Source of the DNA: Desulfobacteraceae bacterium | Lineage (GTDB): Bacteria; Desulfobacterota; DSM-4660; Desulfatiglandales; Desulfatiglandaceae | DNA: 7,620 nucleotides | Reading direction: 5' to 3' | Assembly (NCBI GenBank): GCA_020349865.1 | Contig: CP070700.1 | Coordinates: 1,778,930 to 1,786,549 of the forward strand | Part shown: piece by piece, positions 1 through 6,966 of the stretch | How positions within the stretch are numbered: the first letter of the stretch is position 1 | How the letters are laid out: each line of letters opens with the position of its first letter | Program-made: the position numbers and the translations under genes | Notes under the pieces: generated by a model | Database searches by the model: none | Told to the model about the DNA's origin: nothing | What the model saw: the letters and a program-made list of their open reading frames with translations, nothing else

Positions 1-2
1 AG

Positions 3-680
3 GTGGTGGCCACTCCCCACTGGATTCCGGGGACATCCTGGACGCCGACACCGGCATACATTAAGACCCTGGTTGATGAGCTGAATAAGGAGATCAAGAA
101 AGAAGGCATCAATCTCACCGTCTACCCGGGCATGGAAATCGCCCTGGACCCAAAAATTCCCGACCTGTTGGATGACGGCGCTATTCTAACCTTAAACGGA
201 GAATCATATATATTGATCGAACCCCCGTTTCAGAGGCTCCCCCTGGGGTGGGAACAAATTCTTTTTGAAGTTTCCGCCCGTAATAAAACGGTTCTCCTGG
301 CCCATGCGGAAAGATGCGCGCAACTGGCAGAGACGCCGGCCCTCTGGGATGATCTTTTAGCCGCAGGAATTTATCTGCAGGTCAACTGGGACAGCTTTTT
401 AGGGCTTTTAGGTCGAGATGTGGCAAAGATGGCATGTGACCTTGCCTTAAGGGGCACTATACACTGCCTGGCCACCGACACCCATGATGTTGACCATCGT
501 AACGCACGTAATGTCCAACGGGCTGCCGCTGCGGTAGAAAAGCTGGTGGGGCTCCAAAACCTGCGGCTGCTGGCTCAAGACAACCCTGAACATATGTTTC
601 GGGGCGAACCCCTGAAGGTGATGGATAGGGGAGTGATAAGGGGCAAACCAAATAAGAGGCGGGTTTGGAAGATATGGTAG
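3..680 (+). CDS. CpsB/CapC (YwqE)-type PHP-fold protein-tyrosine phosphatase, 5'-truncated
   Basis: This is a metal-dependent phosphatase of the PHP superfamily, the kind that dephosphorylates BY-kinases in capsule and EPS loci. The frame is open to the left edge, so the N-terminal part carrying the first HxH metal-binding motif is missing. The GTG at position 3 is an internal valine, not a start. Counting from there, visible family motifs are ATPHW (residues 3-7), GMEI with E45 (43-46), LLAHAER with H101 (98-104), QVNWDSF (126-132), TDTHD with D159 and H161 (158-162) and the closing NPEHMFRGEPL (194-204). These align with the usual VATPH, HPER and SDAHN metal and active-site blocks; HPER is HAER here and SDAHN is TDTHD. 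The C-terminus is a short basic tail. The gene lies 73 bases before a TPR gene and upstream of a BY-kinase, its likely substrate. The family is clear from the sequence; the substrate is inferred. Confidence 0.87.
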   Translation: MVATPHWIPGTSWTPTPAYIKTLVDELNKEIKKEGINLTVYPGMEIALDPKIPDLLDDGAILTLNGESYILIEPPFQRLPLGWEQILFEVSARNKTVLLAHAERCAQLAETPALWDDLLAAGIYLQVNWDSFLGLLGRDVAKMACDLALRGTIHCLATDTHDVDHRNARNVQRAAAAVEKLVGLQNLRLLAQDNPEHMFRGEPLKVMDRGVIRGKPNKRRVWKIW

Positions 681-688
681 CTTTGGGG

Positions 689-698
689 GGTTATAACC
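689..698. repeat. Perfect 10-bp palindrome GGTTATAACC in a short gap
   Basis: The palindrome lies 8 bases after the phosphatase stop codon, flanked by a G-run on the left and ACCC on the right, so a longer G/C stem is possible. There is no T-tract after it, so it is not a standard terminator. It could be a protein-binding site or chance. Confidence 0.25.
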
Positions 699-741
699 AC
701 CCTATGCGTCTGGCGACTTCGTTTAACGGATAGTGCTTTAC

Positions 742-746
742 GAGAG
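742..746 (+). promoter_or_regulatory. Ribosome binding site (GAGAG) that selects the GTG start at 754
   Basis: GAGAG ends 7 bases before GTG 754. The alternative in-frame GTG at 733 has no comparable Shine-Dalgarno sequence and would add seven residues before the membrane segment. The site therefore favours 754 as the start. Confidence 0.5.
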
Positions 747-753
747 TAATACA

Positions 754-1962
754 GTGCCATTAAAAAAAATAGCCTTTAACAGCGTGCTCACCCTGTTTCT
801 TCTAATTCTTTCAGGATGGCTGATAATCCATAACTGGCAACATCGGAAGATATATCATAAAAATTATTCCTTTACGGTTGAAGAAGCGAACAAATTAAAA
901 AATTTTCCTCGCGCACTCTATGCATATGGTCTTAATGCCTGGTATCAAAACGATACCGCAGCCGCAGCCCGATTTTTGCGCCAGGCCGTTGCGCAGGACA
1001 GCTTCTATATGGATGCCTGGCTCAGGCTGGCACAGGCCGAAGTGGGCCTGGGGAATCCGGAAAAGGCCGGCACGATTTTGAGATTTACCGACCATTTGAC
1101 CCAAAATGTCTATCGCTGGAAATGGGATCAGACGCTCTTGGCCCGCGAGCTTGGAATGGAAGGGGTACTTCTGCGTAATATCAATTTCTTGCTTGGCCAT
1201 CGCACAATGGTACCCGATGCATTTCAACTGCTTGACCTCCATCTGAACCGAAGCGCCGCGGCTGCGGTACAGGTACTGGATTCCGGCAACCTGATACCAT
1301 TCTTGGAATGGCTTATGCTCTGGGGACGCGCGGAGGACGCAGATATTGCCTGGCAAAAAATTGATGAACACGGCATTGCGGATGAAGATATTCGCCTAAA
1401 ATACGTTCATTTTCTGATTGGCAAAAAGCGTGTGCCACAGGCGGCGAAGATTTGGCGGGCGCATACGGGCCTTGACGGCATTGCAAACCCAGGCTTTGAG
1501 CACGAAATCACCCACCGTGGGTTTGACTGGCGTTATACCGCAGATAGCAGAGGCAAGTGGAGTATCCGCCGCACCCTCTCTGAAGCTTTGGCCGGAGTCC
1601 ATAGTCTGAAGATTATGTTTGAAGGCAACGAAAATCTTTCTTTTGCCCATCTGTACCAGATCGTGCCGGTCGACCCGCTGACGCCGTATCGGTTGATCTA
1701 CAATTGGCGCAGCAGGAATATAACCACAGACCAGGGCCCGTTTGTGGAAATCTATGGCTATGATCGAAAGGGGATATATTTCAAAGGCCCCATGATGCTC
1801 GACACGCACGAATGGCACGACCAGGATGTTGATTTTGCTGTGCCTGAAAACTGCCATGCCGTGGTCGTCCGCCTACGACGACTGCCCAGCAAACGGTTTG
1901 ACAGCAAGATCGCAGGCACGCTGTGGCTGGATGATTTCACCTTGGAGAAGATGAGGCGCTGA
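754..1962 (+). CDS. Membrane-anchored TPR protein with C-terminal jelly-roll (CBM-like) domain
   Basis: The GTG start at 754 gives 402 aa; GTG 733 is an in-frame alternative giving 409 aa. Lysines precede a hydrophobic segment at about residues 6-25, which reads as a signal anchor, leaving most of the protein in the periplasm. TPR-like helix pairs follow from about residue 45, for example ALYAYGLNAWYQNDTAAAA and a helix containing AWLRLAQAEVGLGNPEKA. More divergent helical repeats continue to about residue 240. From NPGFE (245-249) to the C-terminus there is a beta-rich block with features of carbohydrate-binding jelly rolls: the NPGFE opening, a central YQIVPVDPLTPYRL strand pair and a closing GTLWLDDFTLEK. 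Proteins of this build occur in Desulfobacterota EPS loci, but no biochemical role is known to me. It sits between the phosphatase and the BY-kinase. Glycan binding or scaffolding of assembly is an inference. Confidence 0.75.
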   Translation: MPLKKIAFNSVLTLFLLILSGWLIIHNWQHRKIYHKNYSFTVEEANKLKNFPRALYAYGLNAWYQNDTAAAARFLRQAVAQDSFYMDAWLRLAQAEVGLGNPEKAGTILRFTDHLTQNVYRWKWDQTLLARELGMEGVLLRNINFLLGHRTMVPDAFQLLDLHLNRSAAAAVQVLDSGNLIPFLEWLMLWGRAEDADIAWQKIDEHGIADEDIRLKYVHFLIGKKRVPQAAKIWRAHTGLDGIANPGFEHEITHRGFDWRYTADSRGKWSIRRTLSEALAGVHSLKIMFEGNENLSFAHLYQIVPVDPLTPYRLIYNWRSRNITTDQGPFVEIYGYDRKGIYFKGPMMLDTHEWHDQDVDFAVPENCHAVVVRLRRLPSKRFDSKIAGTLWLDDFTLEKMRR

Positions 1963-1963
1963 G

Positions 1964-1980
1964 GGCCTCGGGCCGTTTTT
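1964..1980 (+). terminator. Weak intrinsic terminator candidate after the TPR gene
   Basis: GGCC-TCG-GGCC (1964-1974) forms a 4-bp G/C stem, followed by G and five T residues (1976-1980), immediately after the TPR stop codon. A competing 5-bp stem, GAGGC (1953-1957) with GCCTC (1965-1969), overlaps it. The short stem makes it a leaky terminator at best, but a sigma70-like promoter just downstream fits a transcript boundary here. Confidence 0.4.
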
Positions 1981-2001
1981 AATAGGTCGCTTAAATTAAG
2001 C

Positions 2002-2030
2002 TTGCCTCCTGATTTGCATAAGATTACAAT
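2002..2030 (+). promoter_or_regulatory. Sigma70-like promoter for the Wzc-type kinase gene
   Basis: TTGCCT (2002-2007, 4 of 6 matches to TTGACA) is separated by exactly 17 bases from TACAAT (2025-2030, 5 of 6 matches to TATAAT). It lies in AT-rich DNA about 50 bases upstream of the kinase start and after a possible terminator. The leader would be about 45 bases. This was read by eye only. Confidence 0.45.
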
Positions 2031-2082
2031 AGAATATTACAGAGAATAAACAAAAAAATCGGAATGCGAAAATGGAAAAAAC

Positions 2083-4428
2083 ATGTCCGATGAATTAGTT
2101 GAACTGACCCAACCCCTAAGAAAAATTCCCGGCAGGACCGGCTATGAGACTCTACCCTCTCCCGAGTACCGGTACCCCATTGCCGAATGGGAGGGCGAAG
2201 AGGTCCACCTGCGCGACTACCTGGATGTCATTTTACGCCGCAAGTGGATTATTGTCAGCTTTCTGGCGTTGACCTTCATCACGACCCTCATATGGACGCT
2301 GTCATCCACGAAAATTTACAAGGCCTCGGCCTCTATCGAGGTGTCCCCCCGGGATCAGAAAGTGACCAGCTTCGAGGAAGTAATGACCTCCGAACTGCGG
2401 GCCGAGGAGTTTTATCAGACACAGGTGGAGCTACTGCAGAACCAGGCGCTGGCCTTGCGCGTTATAGAAAAACTCGATATGGCCGGCAATCCGGTGGTGA
2501 AGGAGCTGCTGTTTAGCGATGAAGCACCAGGATCGGTCGCACGGTCAAAAGGAATGTTCACGGGTTGGATCACAAACCTTATTGCCAAACTTAAAACTAA
2601 TGACCAAAACCCCTCCAACGATGCTCCCCCGATAGATGAGGGAGCCCTAAAACAGCGGGCGTTGCTGGAATTTATGAGCGATAACCTGGAGGTGTCTCCC
2701 AGCCGCAATTCCATGATTATCAAAGTTGAATTTACCTCGCCGGATCGCCACTTGTCCCGGCAAACGGTCAATGCCTTTACCGAAGAATTTGTGGGCTGGA
2801 ACATGGAGAAAAAGTTGGAAGCCTCCAGGTTGGCCCGCGAGTTTCTGATGAAACAGATTGACCGGGCCAAAATCGACCTGGAAAAGGCCGAAGAAGAACT
2901 CAACCGTTTTGCCAAACAGTCCGGGATTGTTTCCCTTGATTCCAGGCTCAACAGCGTCTATCGCCAGCTCGAGGAGCTCAATTCGGCCCTGGCAGAAGCC
3001 GAGGCCGATTTGATCAGCAAAAAGGCGGCTCACAAACAGGCTGTGAAAGACGGACCCTCTTATCTGCCACAGGTCATGGAAAGCCAGGTCATCGGCAACC
3101 TGAAGGCCGAATATGTGCGCGTCCGATCCGAGTATGATGACATGAGCGTTACGTTTCACGACCAGTATCCGGCGGCCAAGGCCCTGAAAAAGCGCATGGA
3201 AAGCATCGCTGAGCGGATCAGCAGTGAGGAAGAAAAAATCGCCCTGGCTATTCAAAACCAATACTATGTGGCCGTAAAGAAGGTGCAAAGCCTGCGAAAT
3301 CGAGTAAACCAGCAAAAGCAGCTGGCCATCGATTTGAACGAACGGGCCACCCAATATAAGATCATGGCCCGGGAGGTTGAGACCAACAAGGGGATCTATG
3401 AAAGCCTGCTGCAGCGGACCAAAGAGATCGAGTCCATGGTGGGAGTGTCTTCCAGCAATATCCATATCGTTGACCAGGCCCTGCTGCCGATTCGGCCCTT
3501 TAAGCCCAATGCGAAAACAAATTTGCTCCTGGCCATCGTGGTCGGCTTGGTGGGGGGTATCGGGCTCGCCTTTTTCATGGAGTACTTTGCCGATACTATC
3601 ACTAATCCGGACGAGATCACCGAGCGGTTTCAAATACCCGTGCTGGGTGTGGTGCCCCTGGTTAAAACCGACGAGTCCTTAGTTGAACAGACCTTTATCA
3701 CTGATCCCAGGGCGCCCCTGTCTGAAGCCATGCGCACCATCAAGGTGTCCATTCAGCTCTCCAGTTCTGATTCCCAGGCTAAAAGTTTCCTTTTAACCAG
3801 CACCAAGCCGGCAGAGGGCAAAAGCACACTGGCCGTCAACCTGGCACTGGCCTTTGCCGGCGGCGGAGAGAAGGTGGTACTGGTGGAAGCGGACATGCGC
3901 AAACCCCGTCTTCAAAAGATTTTAAAGGCCCAGGGCGATTCCTCCAGCCCCGGGCTATCCAGTTTCCTGGCCGGGGTTGGCAGCAAGGGGCTGGTCTATC
4001 ACAACGGTTTGAACAACTTTTCTTTTGTCCCTGCCGGCCCAATGCCGCCTAACCCGGTAGAACTGTTGACCTCGGACCGTTTTGCCTATCTGATGAAAGC
4101 GCTGACTGAGCGTTTTGACCGTGTGATCCTGGACGGGCCGCCTCATCAGGGTTTTGCCGATACCCTGGTCCTTTCCCAGCATGTCGGTGGTGTGATATTG
4201 GTCAGCTGCATGGGCGAAACGAGCCGTGATGCCTTGCGACATTTTATAAAGAGCGTCCTCAACGTACGGACCTCGATTTTGGGCTGTATTATCAACAAGG
4301 TCAACCTGAACAAACGTTACGGGTACCAGTCCTATTACAAGTATTACAATTACTACAGCTATTACGGCAAGGACAAAGATGTCGGCACCAAAAATGTGCT
4401 GAATCAGATAACCGGAAAAACATTCTGA
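2083..4428 (+). CDS. Wzc-type polysaccharide co-polymerase fused to BY-kinase (Wzz-GNVR-kinase)
   Basis: This inner-membrane protein would control polysaccharide chain length and autophosphorylate on C-terminal tyrosines. It has 781 aa, near the roughly 720 of E. coli Wzc. Order: cytoplasmic N-terminus 1-53; TM1 about 55-73; Wzz domain about 40-130; long periplasmic coiled coils about 245-440; GNVR block with REVETNKGIYESLL (430-443); P469/P472/P475 before glycine-rich TM2 (about 480-500); then the cytoplasmic kinase. The kinase has an EX2RX2K version (E548, R551, K554) of the EX2RX2R oligomerisation motif, Walker A STKPAEGKST (573-582, K580), Walker A' VLVEADMR with D604 and Walker B VILDGPP with D684. 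Residues 746-761 hold ten tyrosines. E602 replaces the usual first Asp of Walker A' (DxD). The ATG start is preceded by a weak TGGA site 6 bases upstream and leaves a normal N-terminus. The upstream CpsB-like phosphatase is the likely antagonist. Confidence 0.93.
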   Translation: MSDELVELTQPLRKIPGRTGYETLPSPEYRYPIAEWEGEEVHLRDYLDVILRRKWIIVSFLALTFITTLIWTLSSTKIYKASASIEVSPRDQKVTSFEEVMTSELRAEEFYQTQVELLQNQALALRVIEKLDMAGNPVVKELLFSDEAPGSVARSKGMFTGWITNLIAKLKTNDQNPSNDAPPIDEGALKQRALLEFMSDNLEVSPSRNSMIIKVEFTSPDRHLSRQTVNAFTEEFVGWNMEKKLEASRLAREFLMKQIDRAKIDLEKAEEELNRFAKQSGIVSLDSRLNSVYRQLEELNSALAEAEADLISKKAAHKQAVKDGPSYLPQVMESQVIGNLKAEYVRVRSEYDDMSVTFHDQYPAAKALKKRMESIAERISSEEEKIALAIQNQYYVAVKKVQSLRNRVNQQKQLAIDLNERATQYKIMAREVETNKGIYESLLQRTKEIESMVGVSSSNIHIVDQALLPIRPFKPNAKTNLLLAIVVGLVGGIGLAFFMEYFADTITNPDEITERFQIPVLGVVPLVKTDESLVEQTFITDPRAPLSEAMRTIKVSIQLSSSDSQAKSFLLTSTKPAEGKSTLAVNLALAFAGGGEKVVLVEADMRKPRLQKILKAQGDSSSPGLSSFLAGVGSKGLVYHNGLNNFSFVPAGPMPPNPVELLTSDRFAYLMKALTERFDRVILDGPPHQGFADTLVLSQHVGGVILVSCMGETSRDALRHFIKSVLNVRTSILGCIINKVNLNKRYGYQSYYKYYNYYSYYGKDKDVGTKNVLNQITGKTF

Positions 4429-4450
4429 CTGCATAAAGTGCAACGAGCAG

Positions 4451-4479
4451 TTGGTAGCACAGATTCTCGCTGTTAATAT
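4451..4479 (+). promoter_or_regulatory. Possible sigma70 promoter with extended -10, ahead of the ATPase gene
   Basis: TTGGTA (4451-4456, 4 of 6) and TAATAT (4474-4479, 4 of 6) are 17 bases apart, and TGT directly before the -10 gives an extended -10 (TGn). A transcript from here would carry a leader of roughly 235 bases containing the repeats at 4589-4663. The -10 also forms the left arm of an A/T-only inverted repeat, TAATAT-ACTG-ATATTA (4474-4489). The AT-rich setting makes chance matches likely. Confidence 0.3.
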
Positions 4480-4588
4480 ACTGATATTATTTTATATTCT
4501 TTTTTTCAGGTATCTAGTCCCTTACAAACTGATTTGTACTCAGAACGCTCACGATTTTACTCTCTAAGAAGAGCCTTGTTGGCTATAA

Positions 4589-4663
4589 ATTGAGGAATTT
4601 AGGGATAGAGCAACTTGGGATTGAGCGGTTTCGAAATTCCACAATTCCTCAATCCCTAAATTC
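4589..4663. repeat. Nested inverted-repeat cluster upstream of the ATPase gene
   Basis: The right arm (4643-4663) is complementary to three different left segments, each perfect: ATTGAGGAATT (4589-4599) with 4643-4653, 11 bp; GAATTTAGGGAT (4595-4606) with 4652-4663, 12 bp; and GGGATTGAG (4617-4625) with 4648-4656, 9 bp. GGAATTT (4594-4600) can also pair with 4634-4640, 7 bp. The pairings overlap, so a transcript could not form them all at once. The cluster lies 57 bases before the ATPase start. It may be a structured leader, a protein-binding array or a dispersed intergenic repeat; the sequence alone does not decide. Confidence 0.6.
4602..4631 (+). repeat. Imperfect 15-bp tandem repeat, two copies
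   Basis: GGGATAGAGCAACTT (4602-4616) is followed directly by GGGATTGAGCGGTTT (4617-4631), with 11 of 15 positions identical. It sits inside the inverted-repeat cluster. It may mean that the region grew by duplicating a GGGATTGAG-like word, or it may be a pair of operator half-sites. Confidence 0.45.
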
Positions 4664-4719
4664 GCAATTCCGGTTTATCCGGGTTAGGTAATTACTCAAA
4701 GTCATCAAGAGAAGAAACC

Positions 4720-6870
4720 GTGTACCTTTCACATTATGAATTGAAAGCCAAGCCGTTTGAGATGACGACTGACCCCGCCTTCCTTTGGGTTGGCGAAAAG
4801 CACCAACAAGTTCTCTCGGCGATGACATATGCTATTTTCAAGAATAAGGGGCTTCTGGTCCTCACCGGCGATGTTGGTACGGGCAAGACGACACTCATCA
4901 AAGCCCTGGTCAGCAAACTCGGAGATGATGTCGCGTCTGCGAGGATCTCCAACCCCGGACTTGATATTCTCGAGTTCTTCAGCTTTATTGCCATTGCATT
5001 TCAGATGGACAGGGCCCATTACAGAAGCAAAGGCGAATTCCTCATTGATTTAGAAGAATTTCTTCAAACAACCCGTGCACGGAACAAAAAAGCATTATTG
5101 ATCATTGATGAAGCGCACAACCTCTCCTTCGAACTGCTGGAAGAGATCAGGCTTCTCTCCAACATGGAATCCGCTGATGAAAAAATGATCAACATTCTTT
5201 TAGTTGGCCAGATGGGGCTTAATGAAAAGCTGAATGATCCAAGGTGCCGTATTCTTCGACAGCTCACACAAAATCGTCTTCAAATCGGTCCGTTAGATCT
5301 TGAGGATACCAGGGAATATCTGGCTACCCGGTTAAAAATAGCTGGAGCAAAAAAAGGAAAGGATATCTTTTCTACCGGTGCTATCGAAGCTATTTATCAA
5401 TACTCGGAAGGCTATCCGAGAATGATTAATAGGTTAGCAGACAGCGCTTTGCTTCTTGGGTATTCAAAAGGGGAAAAAGAGATCACCTCTCATCTGGTCA
5501 GCCAATGCCATGAGGATATGGACCCGAAGGCCGCTCTTCCAGCGAGCATCCAGAGAAGAACGGACCCCGATGATATTAAAAGAACGAAGCGTGTTTATGG
5601 TGTGCATCAGTGGAAATGGGCTTCAGTCCTGATCTCAGCCTTAATTATTGTGGGGGTGGGCATGAGCTGGTATCTGTATACAGCTTCGAAAGTCAGCGAT
5701 CAGGCTTCTCTCGATAGGGCCACAAAAGATCAAGTGCTGGTGGCAAAAAAGATGCCTCAAGAAACGGAGGATATAGGCAGCGAAAAAATAATAGAGCAGG
5801 AAACTCCTTTTGATGTAGAGACAGCACAAATAGAGGCCGAGCCGTCCACAGAAGAAGTACCTGTTTCCCCACCAGAAGTACCTCCGGAAGAACCCGAGGC
5901 TCTACCTCCATTAGTTGCAAAAGCACCCGAACCTGAATTGTTCAACGAAATTGCTTCCAAAAAAGAGGAGCCGCCCGTCTTCATCGAGCCATCGACTGAA
6001 ACGGTTGTTACAACTGAGGAGAGGGTTGAGCCAAAAGTTAAGGGGGAAACGATAGAACCGGAATCATCAAAGGTGGCAGCAATTAAGACTACACCTGAAC
6101 AAGAGCCTGCTGCACAAGAAGCGATCCCGAAACCTATACAGAGTCAGGAACTAACCATTGCCCAAGTTCAGGAAAAGGCACCCCGTCTCGCCAAAAAAAC
6201 CGTGGCTCCAGAAAAGAGTGCTGCCACCACTCAAAGTCCTCCTAAGGTATCGCCACTACCCGCTGAGAGTCAAGCACCTCCCCAGAGCGTCGAATCTTCC
6301 GACGATAGAGTAGTATCAGATGTCAGTAAAGAGAAAAGCCGGCCAGCGATTCAGACGCGGGAAATCAGCGAAAGTGCCTCCCTGGAATTCATGGCTCCGG
6401 CTGAGGAGAAAATCAGCAGTGATGTTGACAAGAAGGTTGCGGTGAAATCCCCGGAGGTGCCGGAACTTGAGGCCAGCATCAGAACTGACATCGATTATGG
6501 GGACTTGCAGAACCGCTTGGAGGCATTTTTGGCTCTCTATTGTCAGACTTATCAAGATAAGAAACTTGATAAGTTCGCCACTTTTTTTACCACTGATGCC
6601 ACTGAAAAGGGTAAACTGTTTAGTTCCCTGATGCCCAAATATCGTCGCAATTTTGAACTACTCGATTCCTTGAATTACAGGATTGAATTACAGCGCCATT
6701 CGATTCACGAAAAGACCGGAAACATCCACATTGAAGGGGTATTCCGTGCGCAGGCCCGATTAAAGGGGGGCGGGGATAAATGGCGGTACAGCTTTGGTGA
6801 TATCACCATGGAACTCGTATCCGTTGGAGATTTTTTCAAGGTCAGACGATTGGATTATAAAATACGTTAG
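4720..6870 (+). CDS. ExeA-like AAA ATPase with TM anchor, Pro/Glu linker and NTF2-like C-terminal domain
   Basis: The GTG start at 4720 has AGAG 8 bases upstream and gives MYLSHYELKAKPFEMTTDPAFLW, matching the usual MYxxFYGLxxxPFxxxxDPxFL opening of ExeA/GspA-type and PEP-CTERM-locus ATPases. The AAA domain (about 1-265) has Walker A GDVGTGKT (50-57, K56), Walker B LLIIDEAH (126-133, D130/E131), sensor-like INILLVGQ (157-164), an Arg-rich RCRILRQLTQNR (175-186) and GYPRMINRLADSALLL (231-246). One TM segment spans about 300-320. Residues about 322-590 are a low-complexity Pro/Glu/Ala/Lys linker, probably periplasmic and long enough to reach toward peptidoglycan. The last 120 residues (about 594-716) look like an NTF2/SnoaL-like fold, with FLALYCQTYQDKKLDKFATFF and a closing FFKVRRLDYKIR. 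ExeA-like ATPases recur in EPS loci. Coupling ATP hydrolysis to export or envelope passage is inferred. The linker and C-terminal domain are absent from the shortest family members. Confidence 0.85.
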   Translation: MYLSHYELKAKPFEMTTDPAFLWVGEKHQQVLSAMTYAIFKNKGLLVLTGDVGTGKTTLIKALVSKLGDDVASARISNPGLDILEFFSFIAIAFQMDRAHYRSKGEFLIDLEEFLQTTRARNKKALLIIDEAHNLSFELLEEIRLLSNMESADEKMINILLVGQMGLNEKLNDPRCRILRQLTQNRLQIGPLDLEDTREYLATRLKIAGAKKGKDIFSTGAIEAIYQYSEGYPRMINRLADSALLLGYSKGEKEITSHLVSQCHEDMDPKAALPASIQRRTDPDDIKRTKRVYGVHQWKWASVLISALIIVGVGMSWYLYTASKVSDQASLDRATKDQVLVAKKMPQETEDIGSEKIIEQETPFDVETAQIEAEPSTEEVPVSPPEVPPEEPEALPPLVAKAPEPELFNEIASKKEEPPVFIEPSTETVVTTEERVEPKVKGETIEPESSKVAAIKTTPEQEPAAQEAIPKPIQSQELTIAQVQEKAPRLAKKTVAPEKSAATTQSPPKVSPLPAESQAPPQSVESSDDRVVSDVSKEKSRPAIQTREISESASLEFMAPAEEKISSDVDKKVAVKSPEVPELEASIRTDIDYGDLQNRLEAFLALYCQTYQDKKLDKFATFFTTDATEKGKLFSSLMPKYRRNFELLDSLNYRIELQRHSIHEKTGNIHIEGVFRAQARLKGGGDKWRYSFGDITMELVSVGDFFKVRRLDYKIR

Positions 6871-6948
6871 GTTTGAACCTGACCCCAGAGGAATATGATC
6901 CTTATTCCACAGGGCAGGCACAGGGATTGGGCAAATGGGGACTTTTTT
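6869..6948. repeat. Palindromic, possibly REP-like spacer between convergent genes; possible terminator
   Basis: Several symmetrical elements fill the gap after the ATPase stop: AGGTT-TG-AACCT (6869-6880); GGAATA (6890-6895) with TATTCC (6903-6908); and an outer near-inverted pair GACCCCA (6881-6887) and TGGGGAC (6936-6942), 6 of 7 paired. Six T residues follow (6943-6948), so the outer stem could act as a plus-strand terminator, though it is long and imperfect. CACAGGG is also repeated directly (6908-6914 and 6919-6925). Paired CCTGACCCC and AAATGGGGAC-type words remind me of REP elements tied to Y1 transposases; that is recall, not a search result. Confidence 0.35.
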
Positions 6949-6966
6949 CAAAGATTATCTGTTATT

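Noticed and set aside
733..753. GTG 733 as the start of the TPR protein
   Set aside because: There is no Shine-Dalgarno sequence before it, while GTG 754 has GAGAG at good spacing and gives a compact basic-then-hydrophobic N-terminus.
895..1371. Long antisense open frame (158 aa) inside the TPR gene
   Set aside because: It is opposite a gene with clear domain structure, shows no recognisable protein features and is best explained by codon bias of the real gene.
2064..2098. Two tiny reading frames (ATG 2064, ATG 2072) overlapping the kinase start, as a possible leader peptide
   Set aside because: They encode only 8-9 residues, have no clear ribosome binding site of their own, and their overlap with the start looks like a by-product of the A-rich leader.
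2647..3633. Antisense open frame of 328 aa inside the kinase gene
   Set aside because: The opposite strand encodes unmistakable coiled-coil, GNVR and TM segments; the antisense translation shows no family motifs.
4474..4506. TAATAT-ACTG-ATATTA stem followed by a T7 run as a terminator of the kinase gene
   Set aside because: The stem is A/T only and the T7 run begins about ten bases after it, so it does not meet the usual form of an intrinsic terminator.
5680..6490. Pro/Glu-rich stretch of the ATPase as a frameshifted or degenerate region
   Set aside because: The frame stays open through a recognisable C-terminal domain, and composition of this kind is normal for periplasm-spanning linkers.
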